From Fulvivirga sediminis (GTDB taxonomy: Bacteria; Bacteroidota; Bacteroidia; Cytophagales; Cyclobacteriaceae), in assembly GCF_016757215.1 (NCBI RefSeq), contig NZ_JAESIY010000007.1:248001-312000 (forward strand): a DNA stretch of 64,000 nucleotides, written 5' to 3'. This document shows, piece by piece, positions 8,813 through 17,679 of the stretch. Numbering within the stretch: the stretch's first letter is position 1; each line of letters starts with the position of its first letter. A model generated the notes under the pieces. The model saw only the letters and a list, made by a program, of their open reading frames with translations, did no database searches and was not told where the DNA came from. A program made the position numbers and the translations under genes.

Positions 8813-9268
8813 TTATTCAGCAGCTTCTCCTGATACTTCAGCTTTAATTGCTGCATATTTTGTTTTCACTTCTTCATCTGAAGCTAACTTAGATTTGATG
8901 GCATTGTAAGCTTTACCTCCATCAGGTAACATCTTGGTAGCCAATATCTTAACAACATCTCCGATAGCTTCTTTTCTTTCGTCTACCATGTTATTAATTT
9001 GATCCATAATCTTATTCTCAAAGTCACTGGCAGGCTCTCCAGATCCACTTTTCAATTCAGAATATCTCTTTCCGTCAAATCCATCCTGGTTTTTTATCAT
9101 GTCATTAAGAACCACACTAATTTCAGACTTCATGTCATCAATAACCTCTTCCATAATGGCATATCTCCTCAAATTCTCGTCAGTTACATACTCATCGTCT
9201 TGTGCCTGCGCTGTTCCGAAAATCATTACAGTAAATAGGGTTGCCAAAATTAAATTGATCTTGCTCAT
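8813..9268 (-). CDS. small secreted helical protein, unknown
   Basis: A 151-aa protein with a typical signal peptide (MSKINLILATLFTVMIFG, cleavage near AQAQ-DDE). The mature part of about 128 residues is acidic and fully helical, with repeated charged heptad-like stretches, and ends EVSGEAAE. It is probably a periplasmic or surface-associated helical protein. No family is recognised. It is followed by a clear terminator and preceded by a 123-bp gap, so it appears monocistronic; small abundant secreted proteins often look like this, but that is inference. Confidence 0.65.
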   Translation of the reverse strand: MSKINLILATLFTVMIFGTAQAQDDEYVTDENLRRYAIMEEVIDDMKSEISVVLNDMIKNQDGFDGKRYSELKSGSGEPASDFENKIMDQINNMVDERKEAIGDVVKILATKMLPDGGKAYNAIKSKLASDEEVKTKYAAIKAEVSGEAAE

Positions 9269-9391
9269 TTATTCGTTTTGTTTTATTTATAAATAATTGA
9301 TTTCTTACATACAAAACCCCGAATAAAGGCTTTTTGATTTAGTAATTCAACTTTTTTTCAAAAAAAAGACTATAAACGTGATAATTAGTGC

Positions 9392-10798
9392 TTATGGATA
9401 GAGCTTTATCGCATAATCTAAGGACCAAAAAGCTTGAAAGATAGTTGCTCCTGATTGCACCTGATAGACAAACTCCTCTTTCTGGACTCCCTTATTGTCC
9501 TTACCCTGCATTTCTAATGTTATATGCTGCTCCCCTTTTTTTAAAGGCACTCGTGTATAATAAATGCTATGCGGTAATGTCTGCCAATTTCTGGTATCTG
9601 CTTTTTCTGTGATAGCATTGAAAAGACTCACAGCTGCACCAAGTCCATCCTTTTCATTTCGAGCCACTTCCTCAGCGGCCTTCTTTAAAGCAACACGAAG
9701 TAAAGCTTTACCAAACTCCTTTATCATCCTCTCTTTCAAGCTTTTAAAAGCAATAGCATTAACATCTTCAGCTAGATCCAGAGAATATTGCTTGCCATTA
9801 ACGCTGAGATTTGCGTTTGAATACACTGTGGGTCTTTCTTTGTATTTCGGAAAAGCAACTCTGAAAAATTCAAGATCTTCCAGGCCAGTACTGCCTGTTT
9901 CCTCATTGTAGTTGAGATTAAAAGGAAAACTAAGTCCATATTCTTCGTTAGTAAAGTTAACCGCTCCACCTTGACCTCTTACCACTGCAAAATTAATACT
10001 CCATTCGGCTTTTACAGGCCCAAGACCATTATGCCAGAAGAACACTAAATCACCGCCATCAGTGCGCTGGTATTGAGAATCTTCCATACCCAATTCCTTT
10101 TTATAGAGATCATACTCCTGTTGAAATCCTGTAAGATATGCGGTTCTAAGGATATCTTCTTTTAACTGATGAGGAACATTTACGCCGAACATATCGGCAT
10201 ATTCATCCTTATATATTTCTAAAGCGTTTTTGTATGCAATAAAAGCATTATTATAATCATGCTGAGCATCATAGATGATACCCATCAAAGTATGAATAAA
10301 GGCGTCTTTTTTGTATTTATTATCGCTCTTATATTTGTCACTAAGCTGGTCCAGTCTAATATTTAGACGTTTGCACTCTACCAGTGCATTGTCATATTGC
10401 CCCATTCTTAGGTAATTAAGAGCTTTATAGTAGAGCATCATCAGGTTTTCATGATTCTCCCCCCTGTAAGCTACAAAATTAGGATTAGAGAGCATGGAAA
10501 CCGCTTCATTCAAATAATTAGTCTGGTAATCTTCTGTATAGAGGTAAGCTTTTTCTAGATATCGGTTGCTTTCTTCATACTCTCCCAGCATGGAAAGAAC
10601 TACACCTCTGTTTAAGTAATATAAGAGTCTGTTTTTGCTTTGCTCAAGCTTCTTACTCTTCTTGGCAAGAGTCTGATTAGCAGCCTTTAACTGCCCCTTT
10701 TCAAATTCATAGTTAAACTCTTGATTTACTTCATAATAGGTAGCACAAGAAGATAAAAGAGCTAACACTACAACAACCACTACTTTAAAACCCCTCAT
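9392..10798 (-). CDS. COG3014-type TPR lipoprotein
   Basis: Started at the ATG at 10796-10798, the 468-aa protein opens with MRGFK, six Val and LALLSSC, a lipoprotein signal with the lipidated cysteine at residue 18. A longer in-frame start at 10855 would run through the terminator hairpin of the preceding gene and is rejected. The N-terminal half holds TPR-like helices (RLLYYLNRGVVLSMLGEYEE, ENLMMLYYKALNYLRMGQY, AFIHTLMGIIYDAQHDYNNA); the C-terminal half is beta-rich and unassigned. COG3014 proteins are uncharacterised lipoproteins that I recall beside lpoB-like genes, as here, so a role in envelope or peptidoglycan assembly is plausible. Confidence 0.75.
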   Translation of the reverse strand: MRGFKVVVVVVLALLSSCATYYEVNQEFNYEFEKGQLKAANQTLAKKSKKLEQSKNRLLYYLNRGVVLSMLGEYEESNRYLEKAYLYTEDYQTNYLNEAVSMLSNPNFVAYRGENHENLMMLYYKALNYLRMGQYDNALVECKRLNIRLDQLSDKYKSDNKYKKDAFIHTLMGIIYDAQHDYNNAFIAYKNALEIYKDEYADMFGVNVPHQLKEDILRTAYLTGFQQEYDLYKKELGMEDSQYQRTDGGDLVFFWHNGLGPVKAEWSINFAVVRGQGGAVNFTNEEYGLSFPFNLNYNEETGSTGLEDLEFFRVAFPKYKERPTVYSNANLSVNGKQYSLDLAEDVNAIAFKSLKERMIKEFGKALLRVALKKAAEEVARNEKDGLGAAVSLFNAITEKADTRNWQTLPHSIYYTRVPLKKGEQHITLEMQGKDNKGVQKEEFVYQVQSGATIFQAFWSLDYAIKLYP

Positions 10799-10838
10799 AG
10801 ATCTCGAATGATACGGAAATGATATCTTTAAAAAATAC

Positions 10839-10871
10839 CGCCTCCTAACCATCATTAATGATTAAGAGGCG
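10839..10871 (-). terminator. terminator after the lpoB-like gene
   Basis: CGCCTC pairs with GAGGCG around an AT-rich loop that can extend the stem. On the minus strand a T-run follows (A-run around 10830-10835). It lies between the LpoB-like stop (10884) and the chosen start of the COG3014 gene (10798), so read-through to the second gene is probably partial. Confidence 0.6.
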
Positions 10872-10883
10872 ATTAAAGCATTT

Positions 10884-11474
10884 TTAATTTTCTATATACT
10901 TTTTAATTTCTTCTTGTCCGTACCATACCCTTTTGTTTGTCTCCAGGTCAGTAAGGTAAAGGGTAGTAATATAGTTTACTACTTTTTTCTTGTTGTAAGT
11001 ATCTGTTTCAGAAGTCATAGTTCCAAAAAGCATAAGATCTGCTCCATATTCTTTTCCCCAGCTGGCGGCTGTTTCGGGAGAAGAAAACTCTTGCTGGTCT
11101 GCTCTTTCTTCTCTTAGTTTTTCTCTGAACTCAGCAGATTCTACTAAGTCTGCAAGGCCTGAGTTAAAAATTTCCATCTCAAATTTCTTGATGTAGTTAT
11201 CAGAGTCAATATGTTCGCTGGTTTTATTTTTTATATAACCTACTATAATAGCTGGTGTTCTACCATTATCACTTGAATATTGCTGATATCTCGGACTGTT
11301 CAGGAACTGCTGCACCATCTTATTGGCCACCATTTTAGAGTCAACATCATTCCAACGGCCGCTAAGATCAATCTGCTGATCAGGACTTACTCTGGTTACT
11401 GTTCTCTGAGAGCAACCAAAAAGAATAGCCACTGAAAAAATAACTACAGTTAAAGTTTTTATAGAATTTTTCAT
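10884..11474 (-). CDS. LpoB-like penicillin-binding protein activator lipoprotein
   Basis: The 196-aa protein has a lipoprotein signal (VAILFGC, Cys21) followed by RTVTRVSPDQQIDLSGRWND, the strongly conserved opening of the LpoB/YcfM family (COG3417). The remainder follows the family: a TPAIIVGYIKNKTSEHID strand-helix, a GADLMLFGTM segment and a final TLYLTDLETNKRVWYGQEE hairpin. In Enterobacteria LpoB is the outer-membrane activator of PBP1B; whether the partner here is a class A PBP is not known. It sits 54 bases after the TonB-receptor stop and ahead of the COG3014 lipoprotein. Confidence 0.85.
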   Translation of the reverse strand: MKNSIKTLTVVIFSVAILFGCSQRTVTRVSPDQQIDLSGRWNDVDSKMVANKMVQQFLNSPRYQQYSSDNGRTPAIIVGYIKNKTSEHIDSDNYIKKFEMEIFNSGLADLVESAEFREKLREERADQQEFSSPETAASWGKEYGADLMLFGTMTSETDTYNKKKVVNYITTLYLTDLETNKRVWYGQEEIKKYIEN

Positions 11475-11528
11475 AAATAATTAATTTAAAACAAACCTGA
11501 CAAGGTTAATAAGTGTTATAAGTAAGAA

Positions 11529-13883
11529 CTATATTTTAACTGAAATTTTAACATTCAAAAACCTTGCCGATAATGTATTAGGTACTGCAAAACTGTTGTT
11601 AGAAACATCACTCACCCATGTATAAGATATGGGGTTAGAGGTTCCTAAAAGGTTTAATATCTCAGCGCTAACAATGAATTGTCTCTCTTTTTTATATTTA
11701 TTTTCCTGAATGAAAAATATTTTCGAAAATCCTACATCCAACCTACGATAGGAGCCTCCGTTAAAAATGTTCCTTCTCTCTTTATCTCTCGGAGGACCAA
11801 AAGGCAACCCCGTTCCATACAGTAAATTTAGACTTACTCTTACTGTTGGGTTAGAAGGTAAATGATCTTGGAAGAAAATAGCCATATTTACTCTCTGATC
11901 GGTCGGTCTTCTTATGTACCCCTTACCATCACCATCCACATCTTCACGTGTATTTAAAATTCCTAAACTAAACCATGATTCAGTACCTGGTATAAACTCA
12001 CCACTAAGTCTCATATCAAGCCCTGAAGCATACGCTTTAGCATCATTATTAGCATAATACCTCACTTTTACATTATCTATGTCATAAGCAATAACATTTC
12101 TAATTCTTTTATAATACAGTTCGCTGATGAATTTAAAATCCCTATCCCACCACTTAAAGCTATAATTCATACCTCCTATAATATGCATAGAGCGCTGTGC
12201 TTTAAGGTCCTCGTTAAGATCTCCTTGATAGTTTCTTAACTCTCGGTAAAATGGTTGTTGCTGGTATACACCCACAGCCGCATTAAAAGTAATGTCTCTC
12301 TCCCATTTTGGGCTATATGAAAACTGTGTTCTGGGACTAATCAGTAATTCTTCATTAACATCCCAATAGTTTAACCGAGCGCCATAAGTAGCCGAAAATT
12401 CGTCAGAAAAATAATGAGTATGCTGTACATATCCAGTGTAGCGGTTGCTTTCAAGGTTATTTTCAGCCTGCAATGATTCTATGTCAATTACATAATCGGA
12501 TGAATCACGAAATGAATACTCACCTAGCTGATCCTTAATGTTTTGATATGAATAACCTAATCCAAACTCTAAAGTATTTTTATCATCTAGCTGATAAACA
12601 TTTCGATCCTCTGCATTAATAATATTGGCTTCAAGTGTATTTCTACCATAGTCATAATTAGAACCTATTCCTCTTATATAAATACATTCATTAAAAGAGT
12701 TGCTACTTAGATTTTTATCTACATCACATAAACGGTAGGCTCCTTCCACATCAGTATACTCTCTTTCAAGCCCATAAACTCCTGAAACGATTAACTTAGA
12801 AATCCATTTATCATTGATATGCTTGGTCAGCTTAATGCCTCCCTGATAGGTATCATATTGTAAGATTTCCTGACCTTGGAAACCTACAAATAATCTAAAT
12901 GATTGACCAATCGTACCAAAATCAGTTTCTCTACTTTCCGGCTCAGTTAAATACCTGTTTCTGGCGTAAGAAGCTAAAACTCCAATTTCAGTAGTTTTAT
13001 TGAGCTTATAATTAACAAAAGCCTGCATATCAGTGAATCTTGGCAAGTACTCCCCTTGTGTTTCAAGCGTATTTAAAAGATACTGCGCTGATTTATGCCT
13101 GATGCCTGCCACATAAGAAAGTCTTTCATCATTATTGGTGCCTTCTATATGAGCCGAGCCACCTAATAAATGAAGACTGGCTGACGCGCCAAATGAATTA
13201 GTTTTTTTATAATTCACATTTAACACCGAAGCGAGCTTGTCACCGTATTTTGGCTGCCAGCCTCCGGCAGAAAAAGATACATTTTCCACCATATCGGTAT
13301 TCACAAAGCTGAGCCCCTCTTGCTGACCGTTGCTCACCAGAAATGGTCTATAAATCGGAATCTCATTCACATAAACCAGATTTTCGTCAAAATTACCCCC
13401 TCTTACTGAATAGGCTGATGAAAGTTCATTATTACTCACTACCCCAGGTAAGGTGGTTAAAATCTTGTTAAAATCTCCAAAAGGAGTTACTAAAGATTCT
13501 GCAGAAATGGGTTTGATACGTGTTACACTAACTTCATCATCCTTTGTTCTATAGTCTTCAATACTTATTTCATGAAGTAAAGCGGCCCTTTCTTTTAAAT
13601 TATATGTTTTCTTGATAAAATGATTAGCGGCTACAGCAACCGTGTCAAAAGCAGGATTGTAGCCTACGTGCCTAAGCTCTATAATATATGTGCCAGGTGT
13701 CAGTAAGAGATTAAAATAACCTTCAGAATCTGTAACAGTTCCTTTGTTATTTTCTGTCAATTGGATACTTACTCCTTCTAAAGGAAGTCCTTGTTGGTCG
13801 TAAACAGTACCTTTTAGACCACTTTGGCCATAAGTGAAAGAGTAGATTAAGGTTAGGAAGAATAATAAGGTTGAAAATTTCAT
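11529..13883 (-). CDS. TonB-dependent receptor with carboxypeptidase-regulatory-like domain
   Basis: A 784-aa outer-membrane protein. A signal peptide (to YSFTYGQ) is followed by a CarboxypepD_reg-like domain (GLKGTVYDQQGLPLEGVSIQ to about residue 95), a plug domain (near 125-225, with ILTTLPGVVSNNELSSAYSV and RGGNFDENLVYVNEIPIY), then a beta-barrel reaching the C-terminus (FLNVKISVKI). No SusD partner lies next to it, so the substrate is not suggested by context. The start is 7 bases after the rpe stop, so it is almost certainly cotranscribed with rpe and the T9SS protease. The length is on the short side for the family. Confidence 0.9.
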   Translation of the reverse strand: MKFSTLLFFLTLIYSFTYGQSGLKGTVYDQQGLPLEGVSIQLTENNKGTVTDSEGYFNLLLTPGTYIIELRHVGYNPAFDTVAVAANHFIKKTYNLKERAALLHEISIEDYRTKDDEVSVTRIKPISAESLVTPFGDFNKILTTLPGVVSNNELSSAYSVRGGNFDENLVYVNEIPIYRPFLVSNGQQEGLSFVNTDMVENVSFSAGGWQPKYGDKLASVLNVNYKKTNSFGASASLHLLGGSAHIEGTNNDERLSYVAGIRHKSAQYLLNTLETQGEYLPRFTDMQAFVNYKLNKTTEIGVLASYARNRYLTEPESRETDFGTIGQSFRLFVGFQGQEILQYDTYQGGIKLTKHINDKWISKLIVSGVYGLEREYTDVEGAYRLCDVDKNLSSNSFNECIYIRGIGSNYDYGRNTLEANIINAEDRNVYQLDDKNTLEFGLGYSYQNIKDQLGEYSFRDSSDYVIDIESLQAENNLESNRYTGYVQHTHYFSDEFSATYGARLNYWDVNEELLISPRTQFSYSPKWERDITFNAAVGVYQQQPFYRELRNYQGDLNEDLKAQRSMHIIGGMNYSFKWWDRDFKFISELYYKRIRNVIAYDIDNVKVRYYANNDAKAYASGLDMRLSGEFIPGTESWFSLGILNTREDVDGDGKGYIRRPTDQRVNMAIFFQDHLPSNPTVRVSLNLLYGTGLPFGPPRDKERRNIFNGGSYRRLDVGFSKIFFIQENKYKKERQFIVSAEILNLLGTSNPISYTWVSDVSNNSFAVPNTLSARFLNVKISVKI

Positions 13884-13890
13884 GTGAAGG

Positions 13891-14544
13891 TTAAACGTTT
13901 TTCAAATCCAGTATAGTACCTTTTGGGTCTTCTGATTTAAAAACAAAGCTACCTGCCACTAAAACATCAGCACCAGAATTAATCAATTTCCGGGCATTCC
14001 CTTCATTTACTCCACCATCGATTTCAATAAGAGTATCCGCTCCGGCGTCTATAATGATTTCTTTTAGCTGCTTTACCTTTTTGTAGGTGTTTTCAATAAA
14101 CTTCTGCCCTCCAAAGCCTGGATTAACTGACATGATAAGGACTATGTCTATTTCTGAAATAATATCCTCCAGCAATTGTACATTAGTATGCGGATTGAGG
14201 GCTACCCCCGCTTTAATACCTAGCTCTTTTATTTGTTGAATGTTTCTATGTAAATGCGGACAGGCCTCGTAATGCACCGTAATAGAGGCCGCTCCAGCTT
14301 TGTAGAACTGATCTACATAATTTTCAGGTTGTTCAATCATTAAATGAACATCCAGAGGCTTTTTAGCATGCCTGTTTATTGCTTCGGCCACAGGAATACC
14401 AAAAGAAATATTAGGCACAAATCTGCCGTCCATAATATCTACGTGTATCCAATCGGCAACGCTCTCATTGAGCATTTCCACTTCGCTCTGAATATTAGCG
14501 AAATCTGCGGCTAAAACTGAAGGGGCAATAAAAGGTTTATTCAT
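13891..14544 (-). CDS. rpe: ribulose-phosphate 3-epimerase
   Basis: The 217-aa TIM barrel interconverts ribulose-5-phosphate and xylulose-5-phosphate in the pentose phosphate pathway. Metal ligands are visible: H34 and D36 in WIHVDIMDGRFVPNISFG, H67 in LDVHLMIEQPENY, and the catalytic D176 in LIEIDGGVNEGNARKL; MSVNPGFGGQKFI forms the phosphate-binding loop region. Length is standard. It is packed between a T9SS protease (23 bp upstream) and a TonB-dependent receptor (7 bp downstream), an unexpected position for a central metabolic gene. Confidence 0.96.
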   Translation of the reverse strand: MNKPFIAPSVLAADFANIQSEVEMLNESVADWIHVDIMDGRFVPNISFGIPVAEAINRHAKKPLDVHLMIEQPENYVDQFYKAGAASITVHYEACPHLHRNIQQIKELGIKAGVALNPHTNVQLLEDIISEIDIVLIMSVNPGFGGQKFIENTYKKVKQLKEIIIDAGADTLIEIDGGVNEGNARKLINSGADVLVAGSFVFKSEDPKGTILDLKNV

Positions 14545-14567
14545 GCTTTCAAAGATAAAAAAATCAG

Positions 14568-16166
14568 CTAGTATTTAACTACTTTGAAGTAGTAGCTTTT
14601 GTCTCCATCAAGAACCTGTAAGAAATAAATTCCTTTACTCAAGTTAACTTTCATTGAATAATCTCTATTTTGGCAGAAATCAATAGTTTCTTTTGAAAGT
14701 AGAGCTCCATCTTTAGCGTAAAGCATGAGTAGGGTTTTTCCAGTACTCACATCAGTAGCAAGATGGATTTCATCATTAATAACAGGATTAGGATAGACCA
14801 AAAAGCGGCTTTCTTCATATTCGTTGTCAACTCCTGAAATGATGTATCTATAATTAGGAACGCCATATCCATACAAATTATCCGGGTTTCCAGATCTGGT
14901 TGCATTTTTCAACATAAGATCACGCACTTCCTGAGCACTTAACTCTGGATTTTGCTGCCATAAGCATGCTGCAAAACCAGCCACCAACGGGGTAGAATAT
15001 GAAGTGCCAGAGGCCGAAGTAATATTTCCTGACTCAGAAATAATACTGGTCGATGAGCCTAAAGCCATTAACTCTGGCTTTAACCGTCCATCAGCAGTAG
15101 GTCCACCAGAGCTAAATAAACTGGTGTTGTAGCCAAGGTCAACCGATCCTACTGAGATCACGCCTTCTGCATCAGCCGGAGAAGTAATATAATTCCAACT
15201 ACTTCCCCCCTCATTTCCCGCACTCACTACCACTAAAATCCCCCTCTTAGCAGCAAAATCTGCTGCTTGGGCTATTATAGTAGTATGTCCATCATAGTCA
15301 CTATAATCATAATTCATACTGACGTCATCAAAATCAAAATAGCCTAGTGAACTACTAATAATATCTGCACCGGCGCTATCTGCACGCTCGGCAGCAATGA
15401 GCCAATTATATTCTTCTATAGTATATTCAGTGTCGCTATCCTCAGTGATAAACAACATGTAATCAGAATTATATGCACTTCCAATATATGACTCTTTTTT
15501 ATAACCGGCGATTACCGATAAAACTCTGGTGCCATGCGTGCTGCCAGCGTCTATATTTTGATGGTTGCGCACCAAATCATACGTGTAAACTAATCTGTTA
15601 GAATCATACAAGTGAGTAAAGGCTTGTATAGTATTAATTCCTGAAAAACCTCCATCTAATACTGCTGTTAACATTCCATGACCTGTGAAACCATCCTCAT
15701 GCAATAGATTAAGCCCCATCATATTCAATTGTTCCTTAGTACTCGTATTCATGGCATTCAAATCCTCTTCATACTGTGTACGCGCCGTTCTACTAAGTTT
15801 ATTTCCTGGAGCCAATAACCTCACTGAGCTAACATATTCAAGCTCAATTAGTCCTTCAACGGTAGATGCATCCGTTTCTATCAAAATACCGTTGAGCCAA
15901 CGGGACTTATAATAAACATCAACCCCCATTTCACTTATTCCTTTAACGTAATCAGGGTTTACTGGTATATCATTTTCATCGATGGCTATACCAAACTTAA
16001 GCCTTCTTTCAATAGCTCTGTCGGACAAAAATTGTGAAGGAGTATTTATGGAATAAGGTGAGTCATTCTTATCAGAGAAAAAGACCATATAACGATTCTG
16101 TGCACATACCCAGGAGATGGATAGAAGAAAATACATGACAGAAAGTATAAATCTAGTTTTTGCCAT
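14568..16166 (-). CDS. secreted S8 (subtilisin-like) peptidase with T9SS type A sorting domain
   Basis: The ATG at 16164-16166 (MAKTR) is preferred over a TTG two codons upstream, giving 532 aa. A signal peptide ends near CAQ, followed by a Cytophagales-type propeptide (YMVFFSDKNDSPYS, FLSDRAIERR). The catalytic residues are Asp171 (AVLDGGFSG), His211 (STHGTRVLS), oxyanion Asn318 (SAGNEGG) and Ser389 (SGTSYSTPLVAGF). From about residue 458 a T9SS type A C-terminal domain begins (YPNPVINDE) and ends KGIYFLQVLDGDKSYYFKVV. It should be exported and cell-surface attached or released. Its start overlaps the upstream lipoprotein gene by 14 bases. Confidence 0.92.
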   Translation of the reverse strand: MAKTRFILSVMYFLLSISWVCAQNRYMVFFSDKNDSPYSINTPSQFLSDRAIERRLKFGIAIDENDIPVNPDYVKGISEMGVDVYYKSRWLNGILIETDASTVEGLIELEYVSSVRLLAPGNKLSRTARTQYEEDLNAMNTSTKEQLNMMGLNLLHEDGFTGHGMLTAVLDGGFSGINTIQAFTHLYDSNRLVYTYDLVRNHQNIDAGSTHGTRVLSVIAGYKKESYIGSAYNSDYMLFITEDSDTEYTIEEYNWLIAAERADSAGADIISSSLGYFDFDDVSMNYDYSDYDGHTTIIAQAADFAAKRGILVVVSAGNEGGSSWNYITSPADAEGVISVGSVDLGYNTSLFSSGGPTADGRLKPELMALGSSTSIISESGNITSASGTSYSTPLVAGFAACLWQQNPELSAQEVRDLMLKNATRSGNPDNLYGYGVPNYRYIISGVDNEYEESRFLVYPNPVINDEIHLATDVSTGKTLLMLYAKDGALLSKETIDFCQNRDYSMKVNLSKGIYFLQVLDGDKSYYFKVVKY

Positions 16167-16839
16167 AATCAATTAAATATTGTCGATATTCTTTTCCTTC
16201 AATTACCTGCTGCTGCCCTATACATTTAGGGTCAGTGCAATATTGAAGCGATATATCTTCTTTATAAACTAACCCAATGCTTCGGGCATATATCTCATAC
16301 CTACGATCTTGCTGCACCGTAAAATCCTGATTATCAGACTGTATTACAGTAAGCGTAGAATTAATAGTATCAGATAAGGGTGTTATATATAAAGAATTGA
16401 TACTATCCATTTTATAAATATCTTCTTCATACGTATTTGAAGCATTGCCATCCCATTCTTTTCCATTTTCTATAGGTAAGCTTAACTTAATATAGGGAAT
16501 ATTATCTTCTGTTTGTACAATCTGATAAGGGGTGATACGTACTGGCCAAGCCGTGCTGAACTGCCAGTCGGTATTTTTATCAGATCTTTTGGATTGGTGA
16601 GTAATGTAAGTAAGCGTTCCTGTTTGATTGTAGAAGGAGTCCACTACTTCAACCTTTAGTTCATAGCTACTACGCTCTATTTCTCCAGTAATTCGATAAT
16701 CAATGCGATCCACCTGATATACCTGAAATGTACCAACCTCAATGGGGTAAAAATCAAGGCCTAGTCTGGAGTTATCAGGATCTGCATCCTCAGATCTACA
16801 GGCCGCAAAAACTATAAATATTAAAAAAAGCTTCTTCAT
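16153..16839 (-). CDS. hypothetical lipoprotein
   Basis: Started at the ATG at 16837-16839 (MKKLFLIFIVFAAC), a 228-aa lipoprotein with Cys14; an in-frame ATG at 16884 would put 15 residues before this signal and is rejected. The mature protein is beta-rich and acidic (FYPIEVGTFQVYQVDRIDY, IENGKEWDGNASNTYEED), with a CTDPKC motif near the C-terminus whose two cysteines might pair. I do not recognise a function; similar lipoproteins are common in Cytophagales. It is the first gene of the protease-rpe-receptor unit, overlapping the protease gene. Confidence 0.75.
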   Translation of the reverse strand: MKKLFLIFIVFAACRSEDADPDNSRLGLDFYPIEVGTFQVYQVDRIDYRITGEIERSSYELKVEVVDSFYNQTGTLTYITHQSKRSDKNTDWQFSTAWPVRITPYQIVQTEDNIPYIKLSLPIENGKEWDGNASNTYEEDIYKMDSINSLYITPLSDTINSTLTVIQSDNQDFTVQQDRRYEIYARSIGLVYKEDISLQYCTDPKCIGQQQVIEGKEYRQYLIDYGKN

Positions 16840-16894
16840 TAATTTATTTGAAGTTAAATAAAGACTAGCAAAATTTAGAGACAATAAAATAAAA

Positions 16895-16936
16895 AAGCTC
16901 CAGATATTCGAAACATTGCTCTAAATATCTGAAGCT
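16895..16936 (-). terminator. terminator after the thioredoxin unit
   Basis: AAGCTTCAGATATTT pairs with AATATCTGGAGCTT (minus strand) around a 14-base loop and is followed by TTTTTTATTTT. It closes the thioredoxin/DUF6952-like transcript. Confidence 0.75.
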
Positions 16937-16963
16937 TCAAAGGACTTATATTAGGGTAATACT

Positions 16964-17206
16964 TTAGTTAATGGACTCTCTTACTTTACCAGTGTATTCT
17001 CTAAGTGCAGTTTTGAAATCTACCTGATCGTCATTCATCTTGTTAATTATAAAAATAGCTGCAAAAATGTGAGTCAGTTGCTCGCCTTCATCTTCTCCAT
17101 TAACAGTAATATCTAAATCTTTTTCATTAACAAGATCTTCCTCTGCTTGTATTAATTCTTCTAACTGATGATTCTCCACCAGCCTTTTTATTTCCGGGAT
17201 TTTCAT
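16964..17206 (-). CDS. small conserved protein, DUF6952-like
   Basis: An 80-aa acidic helical protein beginning MKIPEIKRLVENH and ending TALREYTGKVRESIN. The pattern (MKxPxIKxL at the start, a middle segment AAIFIINKM and a C-terminal basic helix) resembles the small Bacteroidota family I recall as DUF6952, which is commonly next to thioredoxin genes. It follows the thioredoxin gene by 7 bases and shares its terminator. The function is unknown; a partner or regulator in thiol redox is an inference from neighbourhood. Confidence 0.7.
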   Translation of the reverse strand: MKIPEIKRLVENHQLEELIQAEEDLVNEKDLDITVNGEDEGEQLTHIFAAIFIINKMNDDQVDFKTALREYTGKVRESIN

Positions 17207-17213
17207 ATCTCCA

Positions 17214-17531
17214 TTAGTTTAGTTGACTCAACAATTCTAGTACTCCTTCCTCTTTGCTTGTAGAAACTGTTCCTAAAAGTTCTCCTTTTTTAAAAACGGC
17301 AAAGAAAGGAAGGTTAGTCACTCCAGCTAATTTCCTAGCTTCTGGATTATTTTCTGCATCTACGTCTACAAACTTAATATCAGAAAAACGCTCATCTCCA
17401 GAAAGTCTTTTAAACTTTGGGGCAAATAGCCTGCAGCTACCACACCAGCCGGCAAAATACTTTACTATTACTTTATCTTCTTCTTTAATAGTTGAAGAAA
17501 AATCATTGTCTGTTAAAACTTCTACTGCCAT
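17214..17531 (-). CDS. thioredoxin family protein
   Basis: A 105-aa single-domain thioredoxin fold. The active site is WCGSC (C30, C33) in YFAGWCGSCRLFAP, a variant of the usual WCGPC, and the cis-proline is in NLPFFAVFKKG. No signal peptide, so it is cytosolic. It should reduce or exchange disulfides of protein partners; the Ser in the CxxC would shift the redox potential, which is general knowledge of the family rather than seen here. The gene leads a two-gene unit with the DUF6952-like gene. Confidence 0.9.
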   Translation of the reverse strand: MAVEVLTDNDFSSTIKEEDKVIVKYFAGWCGSCRLFAPKFKRLSGDERFSDIKFVDVDAENNPEARKLAGVTNLPFFAVFKKGELLGTVSTSKEEGVLELLSQLN

Positions 17532-17625
17532 GTCGTTTAGTTTTATGCTAATTTATGAAAATTATCTGTTTCGTAGTATAACGTCCTTCTCGGACAATTG
17601 TCATGCGAATCAAATTATTTTACCT

Positions 17626-17633
17626 TAGTTTTG
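17626..17633 (+). promoter_or_regulatory. candidate -7 box TAGTTTTG
   Basis: Matches TAnnTTTG and lies 46 bases before the ATG of the TrpF-like gene. A TTG at 17598-17600 is 25 bases upstream, longer than the usual spacing, so only the -7 part is supported. Confidence 0.35.
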
Positions 17634-17679
17634 CCCGAATTTTTAATGGATTTTACTGATCAGCTAATAAAATTTATCT

